Shown here: in pieces, positions 9,701 through 18,121 of the stretch | How positions within the stretch are numbered: position 1 is the first letter of the stretch | Layout: the number at the start of each line of letters is the position of its first letter | DNA from: JAQBQB01 sp963846925 | GTDB taxonomy: Bacteria; Gemmatimonadota; Gemmatimonadetes; Gemmatimonadales; Gemmatimonadaceae | DNA length: 64,000 nt | NCBI GenBank assembly: GCA_963846925.1 | Contig: CAWJXW010000011.1 | Location: 272,118-336,117, forward strand | Direction: 5' to 3' | Translations under genes and position numbers: made by a program | Notes under the pieces: generated by a model | Told to the model about the DNA's origin: nothing | Databases searched by the model: none | Seen by the model: only the letters and a program-made list of their open reading frames with translations

Positions 9701-9863
9701 ACGGTCACGGGCGGGTCTGATGTTCGCCAACAATCCGGTGTATCGGTGGCAGAATCATGGGGAGTTCAACATGATCTTCAATGCCATTGTGAACTGGGAT
9801 GATCCCACGCCGGCGGGGAACGGCGCGACTGCGACGCAGGCGGGGGGGACGATACGGCCGTAG
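6760..9863 (+). CDS. Secreted M14 zinc carboxypeptidase-like protein, frameshifted
   Basis: The signal peptide (about residues 1-33, ending SLAAQ) is followed by an M14 domain with the zinc-binding HSGE motif at 179-182, the substrate-site-like NNRDIN near 342, and IIHDLHEAQ. A Gly/Arg-rich insert of about 60 residues (about 267-325) interrupts the domain. The C-terminal half resembles the glutamine-amidotransferase-like part seen in long family members. Two defects are visible. Around 8465-8525 the frame reads GAHQRSSRAGRRSRHAHK, while the +1 frame reads ALINVLRAQGVEVGTLTS, the expected sequence, so two compensating indels are present. Near 9713 the frame stops at GHGRV, but the family C-terminus MFANNPVYRWQNHGE continues in the next frame to 9863. 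The protein probably degrades peptides outside the cytoplasm. No operon partner was seen. Confidence 0.85.
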
Positions 9864-9875
9864 AACCCTAAGACA

Positions 9876-9935
9876 GCGCAGCTGACTGACGACGGGACTA
9901 ACGGCGCAACTGACTGGGCGCAAATGTCGAACTGG
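9876..9935 (+). repeat. GCGCAGCTGACT-type intergenic repeat, copy 1
   Basis: The sequence runs from GCGCAGCTGACTGACGACGG through CTAACGGCGCAACTGACTGG to GCGCAAATGTCGAACTGG. Related blocks lie at 12058-12104 and 20910-20975. It leads directly into 17-bp array 2, whose units share the GCGC-N-GACT core, so it may be a diverged ancestor of the array. Confidence 0.8.
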
Positions 9936-10037
9936 GCGCTGACTTCCCAAGGGCGCTGACTTCCCAAGGGCGCTGACTTCCCAAGGGCGCCGACTTCCCA
10001 AAGGCGCTGACTTCCCAAAGGCGCCGACTTCCAAACG
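9936..10037 (+). repeat. 17-bp tandem array 2, left half (6 units)
   Basis: Six units of GCGCTGACTTCCCAAGG and close variants occupy exactly 102 bp. They read in the sense direction of the upstream peptidase gene. The unit matches the minus-strand unit of the right half at 15 of 17 positions. Confidence 0.95.
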
Positions 10038-10089
10038 GCGCAAGGAGTGGACCTCGGCCGTGGGCGCCGTGCGCAAGTTTTGGAGGTTG

Positions 10090-10361
10090 GCGCTGTCGGG
10101 AAGTCAGCGCTGTTGGGAAGTCAGCGCTGTCGGGAAGTCAGCGCTGTTGGGAAGTCAGCGCTGTTGGGAAGTCAGCGCTGTTGGGAAGTCAGCGCTGTTG
10201 GGAAGTCAGCGCTGTTGGGAAGTCAGCGCTGTTGGGAAGTCAGCGCTGTTGGGAAGTCAGCGCTGTTGGGAAGTCAGCGCTGTTGGGAAGTCAGCGCTGT
10301 TGGGAAGTCAGCGCTGTTGGGAAGTCAGCGCCGTTGGGAAGTCAGCGCTGTCGGGAAGTCA
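10090..10361 (-). repeat. 17-bp tandem array 2, right half (16 units)
   Basis: Sixteen units of GCGCTGTTGGGAAGTCA (plus strand) fill 272 bp with almost no variation. On the minus strand they read GCGCTGACTTCCCAACA, sense for the small gene ending at 10359. A spacer of about 52 bp separates this from the left half. Because 17 is not a multiple of 3 and the unit lacks stops, long spurious frames cross it. Confidence 0.95.
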
Positions 10362-10571
10362 GCGCTCTGCGGCGAGCACCGCCAAATCGCGGTGGGCCGC
10401 ATCGAGTCGATCCTGCTCGGCGAACACCCACGTTCCGAGTGGGAGACGGTCCATGCGCGCGAGCTCTGAGTAGAGCACGGCGCGCAGCCGGTCCGCTACA
10501 ACGCTCCCTCTCCCGGCCAGGTACGTGTGGACCGAGCGGCTGCCATCCTCCGTGACAACAAAGAAGATCAT
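10359..10571 (-). CDS. Small 70-residue protein coupled to the APC permease
   Basis: The frame begins MIFFVVTEDGSRSVHTYLAG and ends LDAAHRDLAVLAAER. Its ATG overlaps the TGA of the upstream permease gene in an ATGA arrangement, which argues for coupled translation. The TGA stop is formed inside the first unit of 17-bp array 2 (GAG CGC TGA CTT). Composition is normal and charged, with no membrane segment or signal peptide, so a cytoplasmic accessory protein is likely. The family was not recognised. Confidence 0.6.
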   Translation of the reverse strand: MIFFVVTEDGSRSVHTYLAGRGSVVADRLRAVLYSELARMDRLPLGTWVFAEQDRLDAAHRDLAVLAAER

Positions 10572-11959
10572 GGTTCCGCGGTCTCGGCCGCGACGCCTTG
10601 GGCGGAAAGGCGTCGCCGCCCAACTGCTCGCCAGACGTAGTACGCCGGAACTCCCAACGCGAGTATCCCGGCACTGATCGCCATCTCGACTGGATGCGCG
10701 ACTGTCGCGCTGGCGAGCATCGCCGCGGATACCACGAGGAAGACGGCGGCGAGCGCGAGGTACACCGGCTTGCGGTAGTGCATCACGAGATCCGGACGGC
10801 GGCGGGGCAGTGTGAAAACGGCGCCCACGGCGAGTGCGTAGAACGGCCACGCCCCGAGCACGAACAGCGCCGCCAATTGTTCGAAGGTGCGCATCGCCAC
10901 ACCGGCGAGGCCAAGGAGCAGGTAGAGCCCGAGGGCGACGTGGGGAGTCCGGTCGCGAGGATGTACCGCGGCAACCGAGCGAAAGAACAGGTCGTCCTCG
11001 GCCATCGCAAAGAACACGCGCGGACTCGTCAGGATCGACCCGTTGATTGAGCCAAGCGTCGAAACCATCACCAGGAGCGCGACGAACGATGCACCGCGCG
11101 AGCCCAGGGGTCCCTGCACGGCGGTAGCTGCCACCAGCGAGGATTTCGCCATCTCCCGAATCGGGAGTACATACAAGTAGGCGGCGTTGATGCCGAGATA
11201 GACAATGAGGATTACGACCATCCCGATCGTCAGCGCGCGCGGAAAGGTGCGAACCGGATCGCGCACCTCTCCGGCAACGTAGGTGAAGTCGACCCAACCC
11301 GTGTAGGTCCACAGCACGACGATCAGCGCAGTCCAAAAGCCGAGCGCCGTCGTCCCGCCCGCGCCCCAAGCGATCGATTGCGAAAACGCGCCGCGCGTCG
11401 GATCGCCGAGGCCGAAGATCAGCAGCGTCAGCGCAACCAGCGCGAGAACCTTGGCGAGCGTGGATACGTTCTGCAGTACAGCGCTCCAGCGGACCGACCG
11501 GATGTTCGCCGCGGTAAGAAGCACGAGCAGGAGCCCAGCCACGAGCTGGACCTGACGATCCGTCAGCGGGGCAAAGACGCGCGCGTATTCAGCGAAGATC
11601 AGGGCGAGCGCCGCGAGGGCGGACGGCCCCGTCACCAGCAGCTTGACCCATCCGAACAAGAAGGCGATGATCGGCCCGTAGCCCTCGCGCAGGAGCACGT
11701 ACGCGCCGCCGGATCGGGGAAGTGTGGCGATCAGCGCCACCAGTGGAAGTGCGCCGGCGAGCGTAATCGCGGCACCGGCTAACCACACGATCGCCGCGCC
11801 GCCCACGGACGGAAGCTGAGCCGCCACGGTGCTGGGCACGCGGAAGATGCCGCTGCCGATCGTGACGCCGACGAGTACCGATGTCAGGCTCACGACGCCG
11901 AGTTGGCGTGACAGCCGATCCGGAGCGGCGTGCGTGTCGGGTGGGTTCAGGGTGTGCAT
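10568..11959 (-). CDS. APC-superfamily amino acid permease
   Basis: This is a 463-residue integral membrane protein with about 12 helices. The first helix carries VGVTIGSGIFRVPSTVA, the conserved APC motif that binds the substrate amino group. Later helices include GWVKLLVTGPSALAALALIF and FWTALIVVLWTYTGWVDFTY. The ATG at 11959 is preferred to the in-frame start at 12028, because the family N-terminus begins shortly before RQLGVVSLTSVLVG. The likely role is amino acid import or exchange across the inner membrane; the substrate cannot be told. The downstream 70-residue gene overlaps by four bases. A GCGCAGCTGACT repeat lies between this gene and the kinase gene upstream on the same strand. Confidence 0.9.
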   Translation of the reverse strand: MHTLNPPDTHAAPDRLSRQLGVVSLTSVLVGVTIGSGIFRVPSTVAAQLPSVGGAAIVWLAGAAITLAGALPLVALIATLPRSGGAYVLLREGYGPIIAFLFGWVKLLVTGPSALAALALIFAEYARVFAPLTDRQVQLVAGLLLVLLTAANIRSVRWSAVLQNVSTLAKVLALVALTLLIFGLGDPTRGAFSQSIAWGAGGTTALGFWTALIVVLWTYTGWVDFTYVAGEVRDPVRTFPRALTIGMVVILIVYLGINAAYLYVLPIREMAKSSLVAATAVQGPLGSRGASFVALLVMVSTLGSINGSILTSPRVFFAMAEDDLFFRSVAAVHPRDRTPHVALGLYLLLGLAGVAMRTFEQLAALFVLGAWPFYALAVGAVFTLPRRRPDLVMHYRKPVYLALAAVFLVVSAAMLASATVAHPVEMAISAGILALGVPAYYVWRAVGRRRLSAQGVAAETAEP

Positions 11960-12057
11960 TGGCCGGATTTGTCCGATCCAACGTTCGCCCTGTATCGGGT
12001 GCGCCGTCGAGGGGCGCCGCTGGATCAAAACGTCCCATTGGCGGTGGCCTTAACGGG

Positions 12058-12104
12058 CGCAGCTGACTGACGACGGGCCTAACGGCGCACCTGACTGGCG
12101 CCGT
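12058..12104 (+). repeat. GCGCAGCTGACT-type intergenic repeat, copy 2
   Basis: The block reads GCGCAGCTGACTGACGACGG, then CCTAACGGCGCACCTGACTG and GCGCC. It is almost identical to the start of copy 1. Here both neighbouring genes are on the minus strand, so the repeat is antisense to them. Confidence 0.75.
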
Positions 12105-12118
12105 CTAATGAACCCGCA

Positions 12119-14752
12119 TCACTTCGCCTTTACCTTGGCCTCGAGATCCTGGAAAAAATTCTCCACGAGGACGATCTCGTCGCGAAGCGCGGCGGCCGAG
12201 CCGACCGGCCGAATCATCAGAAAGCGGCCATCCCGCGCGACGTCGAACCCATTGATGATCGCGTAGTTCGTGGACAGGTCGAACAGCTGCTTTGGCTCGC
12301 CCAGGACGAGCGTCTGACCCGACGCGACGGGAACAGCGACCATGTGCCGCGACTCGTCGACGAAGAACAGCTCGCGTCCGTCGCGGGACCAACGCGGTGA
12401 CGCGCCTCCAGCCACCGAGACCTGGCGCTTGGAGGCCTTCGTGTCGGGGAACGGACGCATGTACACCTCGGCGCGCCCGGATTCCTCCGAGGAGTAGGCG
12501 AGCCAACGTCCGTCTGGCGACAACGCGGGCGACTGTTGTCGCGGCCCTTCGACGAGAAGCAGCTTGGTCGTGTCCGCGCCGAAACGCATCCCGCGGATGT
12601 TGTCGCCTTCGACGTACACGATCCACTTGCCGTCCGCCGAGATCTCGGCGAAGCTCGGCGCGGTGTGCCCGGTAACGAGCGCCGTCGGCGGCGCACTGCC
12701 GTCCGACCGCGCCAGAAGGAGTCCGCCGGGTGCGCTCGCCAAGAGAAGCTTGCTGTCCGGCGACCAGGACTGCGGACCCGCATCGCTAACGATCTTGGTG
12801 GCGGGCCCGTGATCGAGCTGCTTCACCCATAACGTTCGTGTGCCGACATTTTCCGCGGCCGACACCGCCGCCTGCCGCCCATCAGGCGAGAGTCGCACCC
12901 GACCGATGAAGAAGTGCTCGAAGCTCGAGTCGACCGCGGTTGCCTTTCCGTCGCGCGCCACCCACACCAGCTCTTCGTTCCCACCGATCACCTTTCCCGC
13001 TGCGTACAGCAGCGTTCCACTCGCCGAGATCGCCACGTCGGCGCGTGAAAGCGCTCGGACAGCGACGTTTCCCGCGACGGGAACGGCTTCACCCGTGACC
13101 CGCAGTCCGGCGGCGTCAAACGGAGCGGCCATCATCGTTCCGTCAGCCGTCAGGTACACGAGGTGTCCCGATGCGGCGTAGCGTCCAACCGCTCCGTGTA
13201 CGAGGACGTGATGCTTTCGCGTTCTCGTATCCAGCACTCCGACGTCGAACGTCGGAAGCCCGCCGCCGCGCGCGATGGTGAAGATCACGCCGCGACCGTT
13301 GGGCAGCGCGGACGGATTTATATGAAAGCGTTCAGTGGCCGAATCGGGCGTCGAGGCCGGCTCGGGCTTGCCGCCGGTCTCGCGGACGCGTGCGAGCCCA
13401 TCTCCGGCAAGACTCCCGTCGTAGTAGATGTAGCCGTCGCTGCACCACGACAAACCGCCTCGATCCACCGCGCTGTCGGTGAGCACGATCGCCGGTCCGC
13501 CGCCCACGGGAATGACGCGCACGGCTCGGGGAGTTCCGCTGACGAACGCGATGTGCTTGCCATCAGGCGAGAACGACGGATTCATCGCGCCATCGGTCCC
13601 GGCGAGCGGGCTTGCGCGCAGTTGGTCGAGCCGGCGGACCCAGAGTTTGGTGCTCGACGCTGATGTTCCGGGCCCGACATACGCAATCGCTCGCCCGTCG
13701 GGAGACAGGGCGAGTCGGAAAAAGCCGTCGCCGGTCACCTGCTGGCTATCGGGAAACGCGAGACTGAGACGCGTCAGGTCGCGAGCGCCGCCCCGCGCTG
13801 GTCGTCGCACGCTCCACACGAAGCCGGCCAGCGAAATGACCGCGACGGTGGCCGTCGCCCAGAACAACCGACGCGGCACGCCCGACGCTCGCGTCATCGA
13901 TGCGACTGCACCGGTCGTCGTGGCGAATGTCGGGTTCGCCAGCGCGTCGCTGAACGCTTTGGCACTCTCGAAGCGATCCGCCGGCAACTTCTCCAGCGCC
14001 TTGCTCAGCGCCGCCACGACGTTCGGCGGGACGTTCTTGCGCAGCTCATTCACCGGGCGCGGCGTGTCCGTGATGATCTTCATGATCACCTGCTGCGCCG
14101 ACCCGCCGATGTGCGGCGGCTGGCCGGCGAGCATTTCATAGAGCACGGACGCCAGCGAATAGATGTCGCTCCGCGGCGTGATCTCCTTCTCCGCCGTCGC
14201 CTGCTCGGGCGACATGTAGTGCGGCGTCCCGAGACTGAGGCCGGTCTCCGTCATCCGGCCACCGGCGGCCGCACTCACGGCGAGCGCGATCCCGAAGTCC
14301 ATGACCATCGGTCTGGCGTCATGGAGTAAGATGTTCTCGGGCTTGATGTCGCGGTGGATCACGCCGTGGCGGTGCGCGTAGTCGAGCGCGTCGGCGACTT
14401 CGCGCGCGATCCGCACCGCTTCCTCGACCCCGAACTGCGTCTCGCGATTCAGCTTCTCACGGATCGTCTCGCCCTGGATGTAGGGCATGACGTAGTAGAG
14501 AAACCCGTCCGCGGTGCCGGAATCGAACAGGGGCAGTATGTGCGGATGCTGCAACGCCGCCGTCGTCTTGATCTCCACCACGAACCGCTCGGCGCCGAGT
14601 ACGGCCGCCAGCTCGGGTTTGAGAACTTTGATGGCGACGTGCCGGTCGTGCTTGAGATCCTGCGCGAGGTAGACCGTGGCCATCCCGCCGGCGCCGAGCT
14701 CGCGCTCGAGGCGGTAACGGTCGGAAAGGGCGGTTGTGAGACGGTCGATCAC
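12119..14752 (-). CDS. Serine/threonine kinase with C-terminal TolB-like propeller
   Basis: This 877-residue receptor-like kinase has an intact kinase domain at about residues 13-270: GAGGMATVY glycine loop, Lys42 in VAIKVLK, catalytic Asp135 in HRDIKPEN, Asp152 of DFG, and GTPHYMSPEQ activation segment. One membrane helix follows (about 293-312, LFWATATVAVISLAGFVW). The extracytoplasmic half holds repeated SPDGR/SADGK blades typical of TolB/PD40 propellers. The kinase should therefore sit in the cytoplasm with a periplasmic sensor. Substrates are unknown. No cognate phosphatase or regulator gene is adjacent. A second kinase of the same design lies at 18122. Confidence 0.93.
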   Translation of the reverse strand: MIDRLTTALSDRYRLERELGAGGMATVYLAQDLKHDRHVAIKVLKPELAAVLGAERFVVEIKTTAALQHPHILPLFDSGTADGFLYYVMPYIQGETIREKLNRETQFGVEEAVRIAREVADALDYAHRHGVIHRDIKPENILLHDARPMVMDFGIALAVSAAAGGRMTETGLSLGTPHYMSPEQATAEKEITPRSDIYSLASVLYEMLAGQPPHIGGSAQQVIMKIITDTPRPVNELRKNVPPNVVAALSKALEKLPADRFESAKAFSDALANPTFATTTGAVASMTRASGVPRRLFWATATVAVISLAGFVWSVRRPARGGARDLTRLSLAFPDSQQVTGDGFFRLALSPDGRAIAYVGPGTSASSTKLWVRRLDQLRASPLAGTDGAMNPSFSPDGKHIAFVSGTPRAVRVIPVGGGPAIVLTDSAVDRGGLSWCSDGYIYYDGSLAGDGLARVRETGGKPEPASTPDSATERFHINPSALPNGRGVIFTIARGGGLPTFDVGVLDTRTRKHHVLVHGAVGRYAASGHLVYLTADGTMMAAPFDAAGLRVTGEAVPVAGNVAVRALSRADVAISASGTLLYAAGKVIGGNEELVWVARDGKATAVDSSFEHFFIGRVRLSPDGRQAAVSAAENVGTRTLWVKQLDHGPATKIVSDAGPQSWSPDSKLLLASAPGGLLLARSDGSAPPTALVTGHTAPSFAEISADGKWIVYVEGDNIRGMRFGADTTKLLLVEGPRQQSPALSPDGRWLAYSSEESGRAEVYMRPFPDTKASKRQVSVAGGASPRWSRDGRELFFVDESRHMVAVPVASGQTLVLGEPKQLFDLSTNYAIINGFDVARDGRFLMIRPVGSAAALRDEIVLVENFFQDLEAKVKAK

Positions 14753-14885
14753 GGGCGGATACGCAGCGGCATCGCGGCATTCCCGAGTGACGGAGAAGGA
14801 GGGACACGGAGAAGATGCTTGCGGAGAGGCGATCGGGCCAGCAAGAGCTGGTTGAGTCGCCCGCCGTGGTGTCAGCGGCGCTCTT

Positions 14886-15023
14886 CGGAGGTTTGCAATG
14901 GGGGTCCGACGTGGTTTGCGGGCATCTCGGCGGCGCTGAGCATTTTCTCAGAGCTCTTGCTCATGCTCATGCTCGAAGCAGGGCTCGTTCCCGTGTCCGA
15001 GACGATCGCACGGCGATAGAACC
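14886..15023. repeat. Dispersed palindromic element, copy C (left arm deleted)
   Basis: The copy reads GTGGTTTGCGGGCATCTCGG and then jumps directly to CGGCGCTGAGCATTTTCTCA, followed by the complete right arm to CGCACGGCGATAGA. About 70 bp of the left arm present in other copies are missing. It lies upstream of the kinase gene and downstream of a Fic gene. Confidence 0.8.
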
Positions 15024-15029
15024 GTCCCC

Positions 15030-16240
15030 TCACTTGCCGGACGGTAGTTGCCCGGCCTCCAATCCCCCAAGCAGGTCCAACAACCCGGTCGCCTCCCACG
15101 ATCTGTTTCGCGCTGAGCTCGAGAGCGGAACGAGGACGCCGGCGTCGGCCAACTGCTGGATGGCTTGGTACACCGTTGGCTTGGTCTTCCCGAGCGCCGA
15201 GATGGCCGCCTGCGCGGTGATGACGGGGTGCGCCGGCAACAGGTCGATGAGCGACCAGGCGGCGGCATCGGCGCGCGGCGCCGAGTGACGTTGCAGCTTC
15301 GTGCGCCAGCGAGTCGTCAGCGACTGCACGGCCTCGAGGTAAGCCCGTGCGAGATGTGACGCCATCGCTGCGGCGCCGGCGAAATGCTCGATCCAGGCGA
15401 CTACGCCGTCGGTCCCTGACATCTTCCGGAACGCTGTCAACCCACCGATGTATCGGTCGCGTCCCTTTGCGAACATCACGCTGATCGGCGGCACGTACGC
15501 CGGAGCGAGCCCACGACGGCGCAAGACCACGTGGATCAGCGCTCGCCCCGTTCGACCGTTGCCGTCATCGAATGGATGAATCGTCTCGAACTGCGCGTGC
15601 ACCAGCGCCGCCTGCACGAGCGGCGGAAACACGTCGTCGTTCACGGCGGCGCACAGGTCGGCGAGAAGGCCGTCGATCTCGTCAGGGGGGGCGGCACGAA
15701 GTCCGCGCCGCACGGGTTGTAGTCGTTGCCGCCGATCCAATTTTGTTGCGTTCGCAGCCGGCCGGCGACCTTCGCGTTCGGCGCATTCTGCATCAGGCGA
15801 TGATGGATCGTGACGATCTGTTTGACGCCGAACCGCTTGACCGAGGCGGCCTCTCGAATCGCGAGCTCCATGGCGTCGATGTTCGCGAGGATGTCGATCG
15901 CCGTCTGACTCGCGCGACCTCCGCCTTCGACGCGCGCCTCGGCGCGCGCGAGCTCCCGCACTCCGACCTGCAAGCCCTCGACTTTCGACGACGCAATCGA
16001 TTCGGTGCGCAGCAGCAACCTGGCGAGGGGCGCGAGTGCCGGATGACCGGACTCGTTGAGATCCCGAACGCCGTGTTCGGCCTCCGACACGGCGCCGAGC
16101 GTGTCCGCGGGCACGCTGATGTCCAGGTCCGCGACCCGGTCCGGGATGTACGTCTGATACCGGCACGCGCGTCGAAACTTCGCCGGCGCGTGAAGAAGCG
16201 GATCGTGCATCCAGGTACGAGACAGAAGGCGGCCGGGCAC
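15030..16240 (-). CDS. Fic-family AMPylase-like protein with winged helix, frameshifted
   Basis: The N-terminal half starts MPGRLLSRTWMHDPLLHAPA and carries the inhibitory-helix motif SSKVEG and the NWIGGNDYNPCGADFVPPP substrate flap. The C-terminal half, in another frame, carries the catalytic HPFDDGNGRTGR loop and a winged-helix region (TAQAAISALGKTKPTVYQAI). The frames meet at a run of seven C on the coding strand near 15687; eight C would restore VPPPPDEIDGLL. The known chemistry of the family is transfer of AMP or another nucleotide-derived group to a target hydroxyl, blocked by the inhibitory Glu. The DNA-binding domain and an upstream inverted repeat suggest autoregulation. The shift may be a read error, a slippage switch or decay. 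Confidence 0.85.
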
Positions 16241-16256
16241 CTTGCCCCTCAGTAAG

Positions 16257-16289
16257 CTTAGTCAAGGTTAGTACTTATCCTTGACTAAG
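16257..16289. promoter_or_regulatory. Inverted repeat upstream of Fic 1, probable operator
   Basis: CTTAGTCAAGG (16257-16267), an 11-base spacer, then CCTTGACTAAG (16279-16289) form a perfect 11-bp inverted repeat. It starts 17 bases upstream of the Fic ATG. The Fic protein has a C-terminal winged helix, so self-binding is a reasonable inference. Confidence 0.7.
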
Positions 16290-16336
16290 GGAACCTGTGG
16301 GGTAAAGGATACGAGCGGGGGCCCCCAAGCTCGCCC

Positions 16337-16696
16337 TCATCCGAGATCGAGAAAGTCGGCCAGTGCGTCCCGAATGTGCTGTTGAATTCCCTCCGGCAGG
16401 ACGCCGAGGTCTTTCCGGAACAGCGTATTGTCCCAGGCAAGGAGCTGATCGACCAAGGCATCGCTCTCCTGCGGCAGTGAGCACACGCCAGCGGGAATGC
16501 GCACGCGAAGCGGAAAGGCGTCCTCCGCGACAATCCGCGTCGTGAGTGGCACGACGACGGTACTCGGGTGGCCGGCGGCGCCAAACTCCGTCGGCTGAAT
16601 GGCGACGCACGGTCGCTGCTTGCCCGGCTTGGTGCCGACGCGGGGTTCGAGGTCGACGACATACACGTGCCAGCGTTGCGGCGGGCCGTCGAGCAT
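16337..16696 (-). CDS. MazF/PemK-family endoribonuclease toxin
   Basis: This 119-residue protein shows the PemK/MazF fold signature: WHVYVVDLEPRVGTKPGKQR with PCVAIQ directly after it, a central VVVPLTTRI strand, and a C-terminal helix LPEGIQQHIRDALADFL. Members cleave mRNA at short motifs and act on free or translated transcripts. It starts three bases after the antitoxin gene stop, the usual antitoxin-first order. The protein is full length for the family and no defect was seen. The target sequence cannot be predicted. Confidence 0.85.
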   Translation of the reverse strand: MLDGPPQRWHVYVVDLEPRVGTKPGKQRPCVAIQPTEFGAAGHPSTVVVPLTTRIVAEDAFPLRVRIPAGVCSLPQESDALVDQLLAWDNTLFRKDLGVLPEGIQQHIRDALADFLDLG

Positions 16697-16699
16697 CGG

Positions 16700-16939
16700 T
16701 CAGCCGATGCGCTTGAGGCGGCTGTGCTTCTGAAATGCTCGATTGGTCCGGCGGCTCTCGGGGCCCGCGAGCGCGACGGCGCGTTTCCATCGCTCGACGC
16801 GGTCGACGCGGTTCGCCTCTCGCTCGAGCGCATCGAGCGCGGTGCGAACCACTTCCACCTTCGTTCGCGCGCCGAGCCGTTTTTTCAGTGCTTCGATGCG
16901 GCGCGCATCGGCTTCCTGCAGCATCAGCGGGACGCCCAT
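16700..16939 (-). CDS. Ribbon-helix-helix-like antitoxin for the MazF/PemK toxin
   Basis: This 79-residue protein begins MGVPLMLQEADARRIEALKK, followed by RTKVEVVRTALDALEREANR, which fits a ribbon-helix-helix DNA-binding domain. A basic C-terminal tail (RRTNRAFQKHSRLKRIG) would wrap the toxin. It precedes the toxin gene by three bases. Upstream (16961-16985) is an AT-rich stretch with ACGAGTATACCTCGTAGTAT, a palindrome-like segment that may be the operator. Confidence 0.75.
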   Translation of the reverse strand: MGVPLMLQEADARRIEALKKRLGARTKVEVVRTALDALEREANRVDRVERWKRAVALAGPESRRTNRAFQKHSRLKRIG

Positions 16940-17025
16940 CGCGGCTCTCCTTGCGGCATAAATTTACGAGTATACCTCGTAGTATAGCTCGGCGCCGCCC
17001 CGCTCGGCAACCAGCGGCGCGTCAC

Positions 17026-17222
17026 GAGCGGCAGGGCTTACGGGCATCTCGGATCCTTGCCCGAGCCCTGCTGTGAGCAGGAGTCTGAGCATGAGCCGTG
17101 AGCCCAGTGCCGGGCGGCGCTGGGCAGTTTCTCATAGCTCTCGCTCATGCTCAAGCTCGAGGCAGGGCTCGCTCCCGCGTCCGCGATCGATCGCACGGCG
17201 ATAGAGCCGCAAACGGATCAGC
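17026..17222. repeat. Dispersed palindromic element, copy D
   Basis: Both arms are present: GGCATCTCGGATCCTTGCCC with GAGCAGGAGTCTGAGCATGA, then CTCATAGCTCTCGCTCATGC with CGAGGCAGGGCTCGC and CGGCGATAGAGCCGCAAACG. It lies between two divergent toxin-antitoxin loci. Confidence 0.85.
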
Positions 17223-17330
17223 CTCTGGGGAAGCGGTGCCGCCAAACGCGGTCTTCCGCGCACTGGTCGACCATCCCCATCTCCGACCGCAACGAAATGG
17301 TCCAGTCCGCGTTGATACCGCTTGCCGTTA

Positions 17331-17347
17331 ATAACGCCGGCCGTTAT
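17331..17347. promoter_or_regulatory. Palindrome before higBA, probable HigA operator
   Basis: ATAACG-CCGGC-CGTTAT is a 17-bp inverted repeat that ends eight bases before the GTG start of higB. Its position over the presumed promoter and start region fits autorepression by the HigA-type antitoxin. Confidence 0.6.
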
Positions 17348-17355
17348 CATACACG

Positions 17356-17637
17356 GTGATCCAGAGCTTTGCCGATCGGGACACTGCACGGCTGTTCGCC
17401 AGAGAGCGCGTCCGTCGGTTTCCGAGCGAGCTGCTCCGGGTGATGCTTCGCAAGCTGGTCGCGCTCGACGCGGCGGAGACGCTCGACGACCTCCGTGTGC
17501 CGCCCGGAAACCGGCTGGAAAGGCTACACGCCGATCGAGACGGCCAGCATAGCATTCGTGTCAACGATCAATGGCGCGTCTGCTTTCGCTGGAGGGACGG
17601 GAATGCTCACGACGTTGAGATCTTTGACTATCACTGA
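17356..17637 (+). CDS. higB: HigB-type toxin
   Basis: This 93-residue RelE/HigB-superfamily protein has GTG as its likely start, since MIQSFADRDTARLF is the standard N-terminus. Conserved features are the LRVPPGNRLERL strand and the HSIRVNDQWRVCFRW core, with the terminal VEIFDYH. Members are ribosome-dependent mRNA nucleases. The higA gene follows after eight bases, the reversed toxin-first order typical of hig loci. A palindrome lies just upstream. The pair appears intact. Confidence 0.9.
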   Translation: MIQSFADRDTARLFARERVRRFPSELLRVMLRKLVALDAAETLDDLRVPPGNRLERLHADRDGQHSIRVNDQWRVCFRWRDGNAHDVEIFDYH

Positions 17638-17645
17638 GTGACACG

Positions 17646-17951
17646 ATGGCAACTCGCAAACTGACTCCGGTTCATCCGGGCGAAGTCCTCGCCGCCGATT
17701 TCCTCGAGCCGCTCGGCGTCTCTCAATACCGTTTGGCCCACGACATCAGCGTCCCGCCCCGCCGCATCAACGAGATCGTCCACGGAACGCGTGCCGTCAC
17801 CGCCGATACGGCGCTTCGGCTCGCACGCTACTTCGGAACCAGCGATCGCTTTTGGCTGAACCTCCAGGCGCGTTACGACCTGGAGGTTGAGCGCGAGCAT
17901 CTCGGCGCTCGCCTCGCGAAGGAGGTCCGCGTTTTCGATCGCGCCGGCTAG
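17646..17951 (+). CDS. higA: HigA-type helix-turn-helix antitoxin
   Basis: This 101-residue XRE-family protein begins with PVHPGEVLAADFLEPLGVSQ, the hallmark HigA N-terminus. A helix-turn-helix follows (YRLAHDISVPPRRINEIVHG), then TADTALRLARYFGTSDRFWL and NLQARYDLEVE. It should neutralise HigB and repress the operon through the palindrome at 17331-17347. Two truncated copies of its 3' part lie at 22395-22563 and 24716-24787. Confidence 0.92.
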   Translation: MATRKLTPVHPGEVLAADFLEPLGVSQYRLAHDISVPPRRINEIVHGTRAVTADTALRLARYFGTSDRFWLNLQARYDLEVEREHLGARLAKEVRVFDRAG

Positions 17952-18121
17952 CCCCTCCCAGCTCGGGGGCCGTCCCGTCTCGAAGTCCGGGCCGTTTGGA
18001 AGTCAGCGGTGTCGCGGCGCAACCTTTCACGGGCTATATGGTGGTGACGCACTGCCGCTGCACGGAATAGGTTCCGCCGAGCGACCCTCGGTCACACCGC
18101 GAACCCCCGCCCCGCACCCTC

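Noticed and set aside
5903..10361. CRISPR array
   Set aside because: The repeats are 17 bp with no unique spacers between them, and no cas genes are present.
10047..10555. Three overlapping long frames with a 17-residue repeat (GSQRCWEVSAVGKSALL) on the plus strand
   Set aside because: The 17-bp unit lacks stop codons in these frames and 17 is not a multiple of three, so all frames stay open and give cyclic versions of one peptide. There is no conserved non-repeat domain or credible start.
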